Of a stretch of 36,068 nucleotides of DNA, positions 7,364 through 16,257 are shown in pieces. The stretch's first letter is position 1; each line of letters opens with the position of its first letter. Under the pieces are notes generated by a model. It saw only the letters and a list, made by a program, of their open reading frames with translations. It made no database searches and was not told the DNA's origin. Position numbers and translations under genes: made by a program. Source of the stretch: an uncultured Clostridia bacterium (GTDB lineage: Bacteria > Bacillota > Clostridia > Christensenellales > Borkfalkiaceae); the NCBI GenBank assembly GCA_947589555.1, contig CANQAZ010000008.1:1-36068 (forward strand), written 5' to 3'.

Positions 7364-8178
7364 AATATTCTCTCTTTTTATCCGATTTTGACGGAACGCT
7401 CGTCCGCGGGGACGGGACCATCTCCGAACGGAACAAACGGGCGATCGCCGCATACCGCGCGGCGGGCGGCGTGTTTGCCGTGTGCACGGGGCGCATGCTC
7501 ACCTCCATTCTGCCCCGCCTCAAAGAACTCGGGCTGAACGACGGGCTCGCCGTCGCCTACCAGGGGGCGACCATCGCCGACATTGCGACGGGGAAACTCC
7601 TCAAAGACGACGCCTTCGAAGAGGAGGACGCGCTGAAAACCGTCCGCTTTTTGGAGGGCGAAAACAGGCACATCCACATTTACACCGTGGACCGCCTCTA
7701 CTGCAACCGCGACGACGAATTGTTGCACATTTACGAGCGGATCTGCGGCGTGAAGGGGACGGTGACGGACGAGACCCTTTCCGCCTTCATTGAACGCACC
7801 CACCCGCGCGTCGTGAAAGTGCTTACGATGCTCGAACCCGAACAAAAGGCGGCGCTTGCCGAACGGCTCCGCAGAGCGCTCGGCGAAAGGTTTTTTGTGA
7901 CCTGTTCCTCCGACTGGCTCGTGGAGGTGATGCCGAAGGGGCAGGACAAGGCCGCGGCGGTGGAATTTCTCTCCGCCTACTACGGCGTGCCGCGGGAAAA
8001 GATCGCCGCCATCGGGGATCAACTCAACGATCTGCCCCTCTTGCGGGCGGCGGGCGGGAGATTTGCCGTTGCCAATGCCGAAGAGGAATTGAAAAACGAG
8101 GCCACGGTGGTGCCCTCCTTCGAAGAGGACGGCGTGGCTTATGCGATCGAAAATTATGCGATGGGGGATGAAACATGA
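7360..8178 (+). CDS. HAD-superfamily (Cof-type) phosphatase
   Basis: This 272-aa soluble hydrolase has the haloacid dehalogenase motifs: FDGTL with its nucleophile Asp (DFDGTLV, residues 9-15), a Thr in VCTGR (motif II), Lys in GQDKAAAVEFL (motif III), and the acidic GDQLNDLPLL (motif IV). The large cap between motifs II and III places it in the Cof/type IIB group, which dephosphorylates small sugar phosphates, nucleotides or flavin and vitamin phosphates. The substrate cannot be predicted. Its ATG overlaps the uvrC stop (ATGA), and the same overlap links it to hprK. One might guess a sugar-phosphate link with HprK, but that is only context. Confidence 0.85.
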   Translation: MKYSLFLSDFDGTLVRGDGTISERNKRAIAAYRAAGGVFAVCTGRMLTSILPRLKELGLNDGLAVAYQGATIADIATGKLLKDDAFEEEDALKTVRFLEGENRHIHIYTVDRLYCNRDDELLHIYERICGVKGTVTDETLSAFIERTHPRVVKVLTMLEPEQKAALAERLRRALGERFFVTCSSDWLVEVMPKGQDKAAAVEFLSAYYGVPREKIAAIGDQLNDLPLLRAAGGRFAVANAEEELKNEATVVPSFEEDGVAYAIENYAMGDET

Positions 8179-9101
8179 ACGAAGTGAGTTTGCCGCAAGA
8201 GACCGTGATGCTCGATAAGTTTGCCTTTGACCTCAACCTCGAATTGTTGCACGCGGGGCGGGGGATCATCACCCTCACCAATACCAGCGTGGACCGCCCC
8301 GGCTTGCGGCTTGCGGGGTTTTTCAACTTTTACGAGCCCCAGCGCATCATGCTCATCGGCCTCACCGAGCATGAATACATGCGCTCCTTTTCGCCCGAAG
8401 AGCGCGCAGAAAAGATCAAGCGCCTCTTCGACTGCGGGGAGATCCCCTGCGTCATCTTCGCCCGCGACCTGCCCGTTCTGCCCGAATTTATGGAGTGCGC
8501 GCGCAGTTCGGGCACGCCCGTGTTCCGCACGAGCAAGATGACGACGAGCATCATGGCCGATCTGTGCCTCTACCTCGGCCGCCTGCTCGCCCCCGTCGCC
8601 ACCATTCACGGGGGTCTGCTTGATGTGTTCGGCGCGGGCATCCTCCTCATCGGCGAGAGCGGCGTGGGCAAGAGCGAGACCGCGATGGAACTCATCAAGC
8701 GCGGACACCGCCTCGTCGCCGACGACTCCGTCATCATCAAGCGCATCGAAAGGGGGCTTGTCGGCTCCTCCCCCGAGCGCATCCGCTACTTTATGGAACT
8801 TCGGGGCATCGGCATCATCAACGTGAAGAACATGTACGGCTCGGGCTCCGTACTCGGAGAAAAGGAGGTGGAACTCGTCATCTGCCTCGAACACTGGAAA
8901 CAGGGCAAGGAGTACGACCGCATCGGCGGCGAGGGCGGCGAGGAGGACATTTTGGGCGTGAAGGTGCCCAAACTTACCGTGCCCGTCTCCCCGGGGCGCA
9001 ACCTTGCCATTCTGATCGAAGTCGCCGCCCGTAATTTCCGCCTGAAAAGCATGGGCTATGACGCCGCGCAGGAACTCATCCAGCGCACGATCGGAAGATG
9101 A
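8175..9101 (+). CDS. hprK: HPr kinase/phosphorylase
   Basis: HprK phosphorylates and dephosphorylates Ser46 of HPr, controlling carbon catabolite repression in Bacillota. The 308-aa protein has the usual two domains: a variable N-terminal domain (1-130) and a catalytic domain with ATIHGG, a Walker A GESGVGKSE (160-168), VADDSV, and the family signature around MELRGIGIINVKNMYG. The ending IQRTIGR is typical in length. The gene overlaps its neighbours by ATGA on both sides. No HPr or PTS gene lies in the window. HprK is a good marker for the Bacillota assignment. Confidence 0.95.
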   Translation: MNEVSLPQETVMLDKFAFDLNLELLHAGRGIITLTNTSVDRPGLRLAGFFNFYEPQRIMLIGLTEHEYMRSFSPEERAEKIKRLFDCGEIPCVIFARDLPVLPEFMECARSSGTPVFRTSKMTTSIMADLCLYLGRLLAPVATIHGGLLDVFGAGILLIGESGVGKSETAMELIKRGHRLVADDSVIIKRIERGLVGSSPERIRYFMELRGIGIINVKNMYGSGSVLGEKEVELVICLEHWKQGKEYDRIGGEGGEEDILGVKVPKLTVPVSPGRNLAILIEVAARNFRLKSMGYDAAQELIQRTIGR

Positions 9102-11260
9102 AGTGCGAGATCCTCGCCCCGGCGGGCGACGAACAATCGGCGTACGTCGCGCTTGATGCGGGCGCGGACGCCGTATATCTCGGGTTGAACCGTTTTTCCG
9201 CCCGCGCCTCGGCCCAGAATTTTGACCTTGCCGCCCTCGGACGGGTGACCCGCTACGCCCACCTGTTGGGCGCGAAGGTCTACGTCGCCCTCAACATCCT
9301 CGTCAAGGACGCCGAGACGGAGGACTTTTTCGCTTCGGCCGTTGCGGCGTGGAACGCGGGCGCGGACGCCCTGCTCATGCAGGACATCTTTTTGGGCGCC
9401 GCCCTCAAAAAACAGTATCCCGAAATCGTACTGCACCTCTCCACACAAGGGGGGTGTTGTCACGTTTACGGAGCGGAAATTGCAAAACGCTACGGTTTTT
9501 CGCGGGTGGTGCTCGCCCGCGAGACCCCGATCGAGGACGTCACCGCCATCGCAAAATGCATCGAGACCGAGGTGTTTGTGCAGGGCGCGCTTTGCAGTTC
9601 CTTTTCGGGGCAGTGCTATTTTTCCTCGTTTGCGGGCAACAACAGCGGAAACCGCGGCAGGTGCAAGCAACCCTGCCGCATGAAATACAAAATTGACGGG
9701 ATGGGGTGCGAAAATCCCGCTTATGCGCTCTCCCTTTCCGACCTTTGCATGGGCAAACGGACGGCCGAATGGATCGCGGCGGGGGTGTGTTCCCTCAAAA
9801 TCGAGGGAAGGATGAGGCGGCCCGAATACATCGCGGCGGCGGTGCGCTACTACCGCGCCGTGCTCGCGGGCAGGGAGGGGGCGGAGGAATTTTCCGACTT
9901 GAAGCGCGCCTACAACCGCGGCGATTACACCGAGGGGCTCGGTTTCGGGCAAAAAAAGGACCTTCTTTCGCGCGACGTGCAGGGGCATATCGGCGAAAGG
10001 GTGGGGGAGATCTCCCTTGTCGGCGGCCGCGCCTTCTGCAAGAGCGAGTACGTCGGGCGCAGGGGAGACGGCTTCAAAATTCTGCGCGGCGGCAAGGAAG
10101 TGGGGGGCGCAAGTTACCTCTTTCCCGCGCGGGGCGGGTTTTTGCTCACTTCCGAAAAGAAACTTCTCGCGGGCGACGAGGTACGCCTCACGACGGACGT
10201 CGGGGCGCGCGAACGCCTCCTTTCGGGGGCCGAAAAGCGTAGCGTTTGCGTGGTTTTGCGCATCGTGGCGGGGGAAAAGCCCCGCGCCGCGTGCGGCGAT
10301 TTCGTGTTTGAAGGGGAGGACCCCGTGCCCGAGGCCCGCCGTACGCCGCTGACCGCCGAAAACATCCGCGCCTGCTTTGCCAAGACGGATGGCTTGCCCC
10401 TCGCCCCCGAAATTTCGGTGGAAACGGAGGGCGCTTTTCTCACCTTCGGCGCGCTGAACGCCTTCCGCCGCGCCTTTTATGCGGCGCTGACCGAAGCCCT
10501 CCTGCCCCGCCGCCCTCTCCTTGCGCCCTGCGCGCCTCCCTGCACGGTGGAGCCCGTGCGCAAGCGGATGGTCGCCGTCATCGCCCAAACGGAGCGCGAA
10601 GGGGGCGAAAAGGCCGATATCGTCATCGTAAAACCGCGCGATTATGCGAAGATCGCGCCGCCGTCGCGGGCGGGCGTGTACCTCTACCTGCCGCCCCTGT
10701 TTACTTCCCGCGATGAGGCCGAAATCAACAGCGTTTTGCCCTTTTTTGAGGGAATTTACTGCGAGGGAACGTACGGGATCGCCCTCGCGGAGAAGTATCG
10801 CATCTCGCTTTTTGCGGGCACTGGCTTCAACCTCACCAACCGTTACGCCGTTGCGGGCGTCAAGGAGGCGGGGGCGAAATATTTTGCCCTCTCCAAAGAA
10901 ATTTCGAACGAAGAACAGAAAAAATTGCGCGCGGACGGGGCCTTTTGCCTCGCCTACGGCGACATAAAACTGATGGATCTTTGCTATTGCCCCTTCGGGA
11001 AGAGGTGCGCGGCATGCGAGGGACGCTTCCGCTACACCATGACCGACGAGGCGGGCCGCAAGTTCCCCCTGCGCAGGTACCGCATCGGCGGGGCGTGCCG
11101 CTTCGAGGTGTACAACTGCGCCCCCCTCGCCGCCGACGGGGGCGGGCCCGTGATTGCCGATTGCTCGCTCGGGGACGGGGCATGGCTTGCCCGTACCCTT
11201 TCGGGCGATTCTGCCGCGCCGGGCGCAACGCGCGGACATTTTGACAGGAGCGTTTTATGA
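9098..11260 (+). CDS. Peptidase U32 family protein (RlhA/TrhP-like, with DUF3656-type region)
   Basis: U32 proteins were first named collagenase-like peptidases. Better-studied members (RlhA, TrhP/TrhO) are needed for hydroxylation of cytidine in 23S rRNA or uridine in tRNA. This 720-aa protein begins with the TIM-barrel signature ILAPAGDEQSAYVALDAGAD and VYLGLNRFSARASAQNF. The conserved block QGALCSSFSGQCYFSS is followed by GNRGRCKQPCR, and more cysteines (LCYCPFGKRCAACEG) come near the end; several probably hold an iron-sulfur cluster. The length matches the long RlhA-type rather than the ~400-aa TrhP-type. Its exact RNA target is not determinable. It overlaps hprK and mutS2 by ATGA. Confidence 0.85.
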   Translation: MKCEILAPAGDEQSAYVALDAGADAVYLGLNRFSARASAQNFDLAALGRVTRYAHLLGAKVYVALNILVKDAETEDFFASAVAAWNAGADALLMQDIFLGAALKKQYPEIVLHLSTQGGCCHVYGAEIAKRYGFSRVVLARETPIEDVTAIAKCIETEVFVQGALCSSFSGQCYFSSFAGNNSGNRGRCKQPCRMKYKIDGMGCENPAYALSLSDLCMGKRTAEWIAAGVCSLKIEGRMRRPEYIAAAVRYYRAVLAGREGAEEFSDLKRAYNRGDYTEGLGFGQKKDLLSRDVQGHIGERVGEISLVGGRAFCKSEYVGRRGDGFKILRGGKEVGGASYLFPARGGFLLTSEKKLLAGDEVRLTTDVGARERLLSGAEKRSVCVVLRIVAGEKPRAACGDFVFEGEDPVPEARRTPLTAENIRACFAKTDGLPLAPEISVETEGAFLTFGALNAFRRAFYAALTEALLPRRPLLAPCAPPCTVEPVRKRMVAVIAQTEREGGEKADIVIVKPRDYAKIAPPSRAGVYLYLPPLFTSRDEAEINSVLPFFEGIYCEGTYGIALAEKYRISLFAGTGFNLTNRYAVAGVKEAGAKYFALSKEISNEEQKKLRADGAFCLAYGDIKLMDLCYCPFGKRCAACEGRFRYTMTDEAGRKFPLRRYRIGGACRFEVYNCAPLAADGGGPVIADCSLGDGAWLARTLSGDSAAPGATRGHFDRSVL

Positions 11261-13617
11261 CGGAGAGTGCAAGAAGGCTGGAACTCGATAAAATTTTGGC
11301 GCAGGCGGCCGAATTTTGCGTGCTCGGCGGGAGCAAGCGGGCCCTCCTTTCGCTCGAACCGACGGGGGAGATCGCGGAAGCCGAACGGCGCGTCTCTCTG
11401 ACCGCGGAGGCCCGCCGCCTTCTCTTTGAATTGGGCGCGGGCGGCATCGAGGCCTTCCCCGAGCCCGCCGATGCGCTGGACCGCGCCGAAAAGGGGGCTA
11501 CCCTCTCCTGCGGGGAACTTGTGGGGCTTGCCGCCCTTCTCCGCTCCGCCCGCCTGTGCGCCTCCTCCGTGCTCTCCCTCCCGTCCCGCGAAGGGGAGGG
11601 GATGAAGGAACTCGCGGAACGGCTCGCGTTCGACGAGGGGCTCGAAAAAGAGGTGGGAGACAAGATACGGGGCGAGAACGAACTCGCCGATACCGCGAGC
11701 GAAAAACTCTATGCCATCCGCCGCGAGATGCGCCTCTTGGGCGAACGCATCCGCGCCCGCCTCTCGGGCTATCTCACGGGGGAGGAGCGCAAATTTTTGC
11801 AGGACGGCATCGTGACGGTGCGCGGGGACCGCTACGTGCTCCCCGTCAAGGCCGAATACAAGCGCAGTGTGCGCGGATTCGTGCACGACCGCTCGGCGAC
11901 GGGCGCCACCGTCTTTATCGAGCCCGAGGAAGTGCTCGAAATGAACAACGAACTCCGCTCCCTCGCCCTCGACGAAAGGGAGGAGACCGAGCGCATCCTT
12001 GCCGAACTCTCCCGCGCCTTCGGCGGGATGGCGGACCGCCTCCGCACCGACCTTTCCGTCCTCTGTGAAATCGATACTTACTATGCCCGCGCCGCCTACG
12101 GCTACCGCACAAAGAGCGTGCGGCCCGCGCTCAACGCAAGGGGCGTTCTCGATATCGTGAAGGGGCGTCATCCCCTGCTCGATGCAAAAACCGCCGTGCC
12201 CGTCAGCGTGAAGGTGGGGGAGGAATATGATTTTCTCCTCATCAGCGGGGCCAATACGGGGGGCAAGACGGTCACTTTGAAGATGTGCGGGCTCTTTTGC
12301 CTCATGGCCGCGTGCGGATTTTTCGTGCCCGCCGCGGAGGGCACCCGCATCCCCGTTTTCCGCGACGTCTATTGCGACGTGGGAGACAGCCAGTCCATCG
12401 AAGAAAATCTTTCCACCTTCTCCTCCCACATCCTCAATCTGCGCTCCATTTTGGAGGAGGCGGGGAAGAACTGCTTTGTGCTCATCGATGAGCCGGGCGG
12501 CGGCACCGACCCCGAGGAGGGACAGGCCATCGCCCGCGCCGTGCTCTCCGCGCTCGCCCGCAAGGGGTGCCGCGGCATCGTCACCACCCACTTCGGCGCC
12601 CTCAAAGAATACGCCTATTCCCGCGAGGGCATGCAGAACGGGTGCATGGAATTCGATGCGCAGGACCACAAGCCTCTCTACCGCTTGAAGATCGGCGCGC
12701 CCGGCTCCTCCAACGCCCTTGCGATCTGTGCGCGGCTGGGGCTCGACGCCGCCGTCATCGAGGAGGCGCGGGGGTACCTTTCGGAGGGAGCCAAGAGTTA
12801 CGAGGCGACTCTCACCGCCGCCGAGGAGGAGCGCATCCGCGCCGAAAAGGCCCGCGCCGAGGCCGAAGAAGGGGCCCGCGTGTGGCGGGAGCGGGTGGAC
12901 GTTCTCGAAAAAGAAGAGGAAAAATTCCGCGCGGAAAAGGAGAAATTTTTGACCGCTTCCAAAGCGCAGGCGAGGCGTATCGTCGCCGAACGGACGGCCC
13001 GCGCCGAGGAATTGCTGGGGGAGATGGAGGCCCTCTTCCGTAAGGAGAGCCTCACCGAGGCCGACCTCTTCCGCGCGCGCACGCTGAAAAACGCCATCGG
13101 GCGGGAAGAGGGGGAGGAGGAGACCCCGCCCCGCGCCCTGCCTGTGGATGCGGAGACCTTAAAGGCGGGGGACGATGTGTTCGTGGCCTCGCTTGGGGCG
13201 GCGGGCAAGGTGCTTTCCGTCCGCCGCGAAAAGGGGATCGCCGAAGTGCAGGCGGGACCTCTGCGCGTCAGAAGCAAGATCTCCGACCTCTATCAGCCTC
13301 CCCGCGCGGCGCGCTCCGCCCGCGAAGAAAAAAAGGAGGTACGGGTGGTGCGCAACCTCTCCCCCCGCGCCGACCTGCCGCGGGAGTGCAACGTCATCGG
13401 CATGGTCGCCGATGAGGCCCTGCCCGAGATCGACGCCTTTTTGGATTCCGCCCTTCTCGCGGGGCGGCGGGAGGTGCGCATCGTCCACGGCATGGGCACG
13501 GGCAAACTCCGCGCCGCCGTGCACGCCTATCTGAAAAAGGACGCCCGCGTAGAGGGCTTCCGCCTCGGCCGGTACGGGGAAGGGGAGAGCGGCGTGACCG
13601 TTGTCACCCTCAAATAA
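11257..13617 (+). CDS. mutS2: Endonuclease MutS2
   Basis: MutS2 is a MutS paralogue that in Bacillota limits homologous recombination and rescues collided ribosomes rather than repairing mismatches. The 786-aa protein has the MutS core and clamp, an ATPase with Walker A SGANTGGKTVTLK (near 331) and Walker B VLIDEPGGGTDPEEG, a long coiled coil (about 510-600), and a C-terminal Smr domain with HGMGTGKLR. The Smr LDLR motif, tied to nuclease action in some members, reads CNVIG here; I believe similar forms occur in other Clostridia. It is the last gene of the uvrC operon, and no clear terminator follows. Confidence 0.93.
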   Translation: MTESARRLELDKILAQAAEFCVLGGSKRALLSLEPTGEIAEAERRVSLTAEARRLLFELGAGGIEAFPEPADALDRAEKGATLSCGELVGLAALLRSARLCASSVLSLPSREGEGMKELAERLAFDEGLEKEVGDKIRGENELADTASEKLYAIRREMRLLGERIRARLSGYLTGEERKFLQDGIVTVRGDRYVLPVKAEYKRSVRGFVHDRSATGATVFIEPEEVLEMNNELRSLALDEREETERILAELSRAFGGMADRLRTDLSVLCEIDTYYARAAYGYRTKSVRPALNARGVLDIVKGRHPLLDAKTAVPVSVKVGEEYDFLLISGANTGGKTVTLKMCGLFCLMAACGFFVPAAEGTRIPVFRDVYCDVGDSQSIEENLSTFSSHILNLRSILEEAGKNCFVLIDEPGGGTDPEEGQAIARAVLSALARKGCRGIVTTHFGALKEYAYSREGMQNGCMEFDAQDHKPLYRLKIGAPGSSNALAICARLGLDAAVIEEARGYLSEGAKSYEATLTAAEEERIRAEKARAEAEEGARVWRERVDVLEKEEEKFRAEKEKFLTASKAQARRIVAERTARAEELLGEMEALFRKESLTEADLFRARTLKNAIGREEGEEETPPRALPVDAETLKAGDDVFVASLGAAGKVLSVRREKGIAEVQAGPLRVRSKISDLYQPPRAARSAREEKKEVRVVRNLSPRADLPRECNVIGMVADEALPEIDAFLDSALLAGRREVRIVHGMGTGKLRAAVHAYLKKDARVEGFRLGRYGEGESGVTVVTLK

Positions 13618-13631
13618 TGGCATAATCGCCC

Positions 13632-13677
13632 GTTTGCCTCAATAGAATGGGATAGATCATTTCCCGTTGAGGTAAAC
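13632..13677 (+). promoter_or_regulatory. Inverted repeat overlapping the ribosome binding site of the deacetylase gene
   Basis: GTTTGCCTCAA (13632-13642) pairs with TTGAGGTAAAC (13667-13677) at 10 of 11 positions, the odd one being able to form a wobble pair. The right arm contains the GAGGT ribosome binding site of the TTG-started gene at 13680. In RNA this hairpin would hide the Shine-Dalgarno sequence; in DNA it could also be an operator. Confidence 0.5.
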
Positions 13678-13679
13678 TG

Positions 13680-14396
13680 TTGAAAAAGATCTCTTCCCGC
13701 GCGGTCGCCGCGCTCACGAACGGCATTCTCGTCGCCGTGCTCACCGTGGTGGGCGTATTCTGTTTTTTGCCCGATTCCTCTCCCGCGGCGGAGACGGAGG
13801 CGCGCGTCTTTCGCAGGGGCAATTCGCCCGACGGCGTCTCCCTCATGTTCAACGTGTACTGGGGCACCGACCTCGTGTACGAGATCCTCGATATCCTCGA
13901 TGAAAACGGCGCAAAGGCGACCTTCTTTTTGGGCGGTTGCTGGGCCGACGACAATGCGGACTGCGTCAAGGAGATCGCCGCGCGGGGGCAGGAGATCGGC
14001 TCTCACGGCTACTTCCACCGCGAGCACGACAAACTCTCCTACGAGGGCAACGAACAGGAGATCGCGACGAGCGTGCAATATCTTTCGGCCGTTTCGGGCG
14101 TGTCGATCGGGCTGTTCGCTCCCCCCTCGGGGGCGTACAACGACGATACGGTGAAGGCGGCGGAGGCGCTCGGGCTCAAAACGGTGCTGTGGAGCAGGGA
14201 TACCGTCGATTGGCGGGATAAGGACGCCTCGGTGTGCCTGCGCCGCGCGACGGAGGACGTGGCGGGCGGGGAACTCATCCTCATGCACCCCATGCAACAC
14301 ACGGTGGAGGCTCTGCCCTCCGTTCTGGCCTATTTGGGCGGGCACGGGCTCCGCGCCGTCACCGTGGGGGAAAATTTAAGCGAAACAAAGAGGTAA
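13680..14396 (+). CDS. Polysaccharide deacetylase family protein (YlxY-like)
   Basis: This 238-aa exported or membrane-anchored protein has an N-terminal signal/anchor helix (about residues 10-30) and a NodB-type fold after it. The HxxxH metal pair is present in GSHGYFH, and FAPPSGAYN and LILMHPM fit the later family motifs. Motif 1, normally TFDDG, reads MFNVYWG, so both catalytic/metal aspartates are missing. A clostridial YlxY-like branch has this form, so it may be a divergent enzyme or a non-catalytic one. The start codon is TTG, with GAGGT upstream inside a predicted hairpin. The M16 peptidase gene follows, as ylxY is followed by mlpA in Bacillus subtilis. Confidence 0.8.
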   Translation: MKKISSRAVAALTNGILVAVLTVVGVFCFLPDSSPAAETEARVFRRGNSPDGVSLMFNVYWGTDLVYEILDILDENGAKATFFLGGCWADDNADCVKEIAARGQEIGSHGYFHREHDKLSYEGNEQEIATSVQYLSAVSGVSIGLFAPPSGAYNDDTVKAAEALGLKTVLWSRDTVDWRDKDASVCLRRATEDVAGGELILMHPMQHTVEALPSVLAYLGGHGLRAVTVGENLSETKR

Positions 14397-14412
14397 AACA
14401 AAGGAGACGGAT

Positions 14413-15651
14413 ATGATCGTAAGCAAAACATTGGACTGCGGCGTGCGCGTCGTCGTCAAGAGGATGGAGGGGCTCCTGTCCGTGACGATGGGGGTGCTGG
14501 TCGGCACGGGCTCGGCCTACGAAACGGATGCGGAGGACGGCATTTCGCACTTCATCGAACACATGCAATTTAAGGGGACGGACAGGCTTTCCGCCTTTCA
14601 GATCTCGGACGCCTTCGACGCCCTCGGCGCGCAGGTGAACGCCTTTACGGGCAAGGATATGACCTGCTACTACTGCAAGTCCACGACCGACCATGCGGAA
14701 GAGGCCTTCGGGCTCCTTGCCGAACTCTTCCTCCACGCCAATTTCCCCGAGGAGGAGATGGTGCGCGAAAAGGGAGTCGTGCTCGAAGAGATCAACATGG
14801 ACGAGGATTCGCCCGAGGACCTCTGCCTCGACCTTCTCGCCCGCGCCGCCTTCGGGGGGGATAACTACGGGCGCAACATTTTAGGCCCCGCCGAAAACGT
14901 CAAACGTTTCACCCGCGACGACATTTTCGCCTATAAAAAGGAGCGCTATTGCCCCGAAAACATCGTCATTTCCTTTGCGGGCAACATCGATCCCGACCGC
15001 GCCGTGCTCCTTGCCGAGCGCGCGTTCGGCGGCATGGAAAGGACCCGCTTTGTTCAGCGCGAAAAGAAGGTCGCCTTCCGCACCGATCATCTCTTCAAAC
15101 AAAAGCCCATCGAACAGGCCCATTTCGCGCTCGGCTTTTCCACCGTCGCCCGCGACGACGGGAAGAGCCCCGCCGTGCAGGTGATGAACGCCGCGCTGGG
15201 CGGCGGGCTCTCCTCCCGCCTCTTCAAGCGGGTGCGCGAGGAACTCGGGCTCGCCTATTCCGTCTATTCCTATACCTCCCACTATGCCGAAACGGGGCTA
15301 TTGTGCGTGTATGCGGCCGTCAACCCCAAAAAGGCGGAGCGGGCGGCCGAGGCCGTTGCGGAAGTCATCCGCACCTTCCGCCGCGAAGGGCTCACCGACG
15401 AGGAATTTTTGCGGGGCAGGGAACAACTCAAATCGGGCAACATCTTCTCGCAGGAGAACACCTCCTCTCAGATGCTCCTCTACGGAAAGCAACTCCTCTA
15501 CAAGAACGAGATCTACGATTTCGAAAAGCGCATGGCGGAGATCGCCGCCCTCACCCGCGCCGACATGGAGGAGGCCGTTGCGGGCAACCTCGACCTGTCG
15601 AACGTGGCCGTGGCGACCGTCGGCAACCTCAAAAAGGGGATCGCGCTGTGA
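14413..15651 (+). CDS. M16-family zinc metallopeptidase (MlpA/YmxG-like)
   Basis: This 412-aa cytoplasmic protein is of the processing-peptidase/pitrilysin family. It carries the inverted zinc motif HxxEH as HFIEHM (His46, Glu49, His50) and the downstream acidic stretch LEEINMDEDSPEDL that supplies the third ligand. The C-terminal half has the substrate-binding signature GGGLSSRLFKRVREELGLAYS. Length and order match B. subtilis MlpA, encoded after ylxY. Its natural substrate is unknown. A good ribosome binding site, AAGGAG, lies just upstream of ATG 14413. The stop codon overlaps the GTG start of the next gene (GTGA), implying translational coupling. Confidence 0.9.
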   Translation: MIVSKTLDCGVRVVVKRMEGLLSVTMGVLVGTGSAYETDAEDGISHFIEHMQFKGTDRLSAFQISDAFDALGAQVNAFTGKDMTCYYCKSTTDHAEEAFGLLAELFLHANFPEEEMVREKGVVLEEINMDEDSPEDLCLDLLARAAFGGDNYGRNILGPAENVKRFTRDDIFAYKKERYCPENIVISFAGNIDPDRAVLLAERAFGGMERTRFVQREKKVAFRTDHLFKQKPIEQAHFALGFSTVARDDGKSPAVQVMNAALGGGLSSRLFKRVREELGLAYSVYSYTSHYAETGLLCVYAAVNPKKAERAAEAVAEVIRTFRREGLTDEEFLRGREQLKSGNIFSQENTSSQMLLYGKQLLYKNEIYDFEKRMAEIAALTRADMEEAVAGNLDLSNVAVATVGNLKKGIAL

Positions 15652-16121
15652 GGGCCGAGGGCTTCGGGCCCGTGTTCGACGAAAAGAGCCGCGTGCTCAT
15701 CCTCGGCAGTTTTCCCTCGGTGAAGAGCCGCAAGGAGGGGTTTTATTACGGCAATCCGCAAAACCGCTTCTGGGCGACGGTGTGCGGGTTTTTCGGCGAA
15801 GGCGTGCCCGCAGACGTTGCCGCAAAGCGGGAATTTTTACTGCGGCGGGGGATCGCCCTTTGGGACGTCGTGCAGAGTTGTGAGATAGAGGGCTCGGCGG
15901 ACGCCTCCATCAAGGAGGTCTGCGTGGCGGAGATCGGAGGGGTGGCGGGCGAAAATATGCCCGTTTTGTGCAACGGGGCGACGGCCTACCGCCTCCTCGC
16001 GCAATTCTTTCCCGAACTCCTGCCCCGCACCCTTCGCCTACCCTCCACCTCGCCCGCCAATCCCCGCTTCGACCCCGCGGTGTGGCGGGAGGCCCTCCGC
16101 CGTATTTACGGCGGTACATAG
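15648..16121 (+). CDS. Hypoxanthine-DNA glycosylase (uracil-DNA glycosylase superfamily)
   Basis: This 157-aa enzyme should remove deaminated bases, chiefly hypoxanthine from deoxyinosine, in base excision repair. The start of the domain, VLILGSFPSVKSRKEGFYYG followed by NPQNRFW, is the hallmark of the hypoxanthine-DNA glycosylase family. The late block LPSTSPANPRFD corresponds to the DNA-intercalating loop of the superfamily. The ORF track shows it only as the tail of an unrelated long frame (14949-16121); the true start is GTG 15648, overlapping the M16 stop as GTGA. A perfect 8-bp inverted repeat (CCGCCGTA-TT-TACGGCGG, 16097-16114) covers the last codons but lacks a T run. Confidence 0.88.
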   Translation: MRAEGFGPVFDEKSRVLILGSFPSVKSRKEGFYYGNPQNRFWATVCGFFGEGVPADVAAKREFLLRRGIALWDVVQSCEIEGSADASIKEVCVAEIGGVAGENMPVLCNGATAYRLLAQFFPELLPRTLRLPSTSPANPRFDPAVWREALRRIYGGT

Positions 16122-16186
16122 GCGCAGATGCGCAAACGTGCATCTTTCCCCTTTTTGTGAAAATACGCGAAGTTGGCAAAATTGGG

Positions 16187-16215
16187 TTGACAAACCCCGC
16201 AAAAGGGGTTAGAAT
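16187..16215 (+). promoter_or_regulatory. acpP promoter with an inverted repeat in the spacer
   Basis: TTGACA (16187-16192) and TAGAAT (16210-16215) are 17 bp apart. The spacer is filled by a perfect inverted repeat, AACCCC-GCAAAA-GGGGTT (16193-16210), which could bind a repressor between the two boxes. Confidence 0.8.
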
Positions 16216-16257
16216 AGAAAAAACAACGTTCCGAAGGGAACCGACAAGGAGTTTTTT

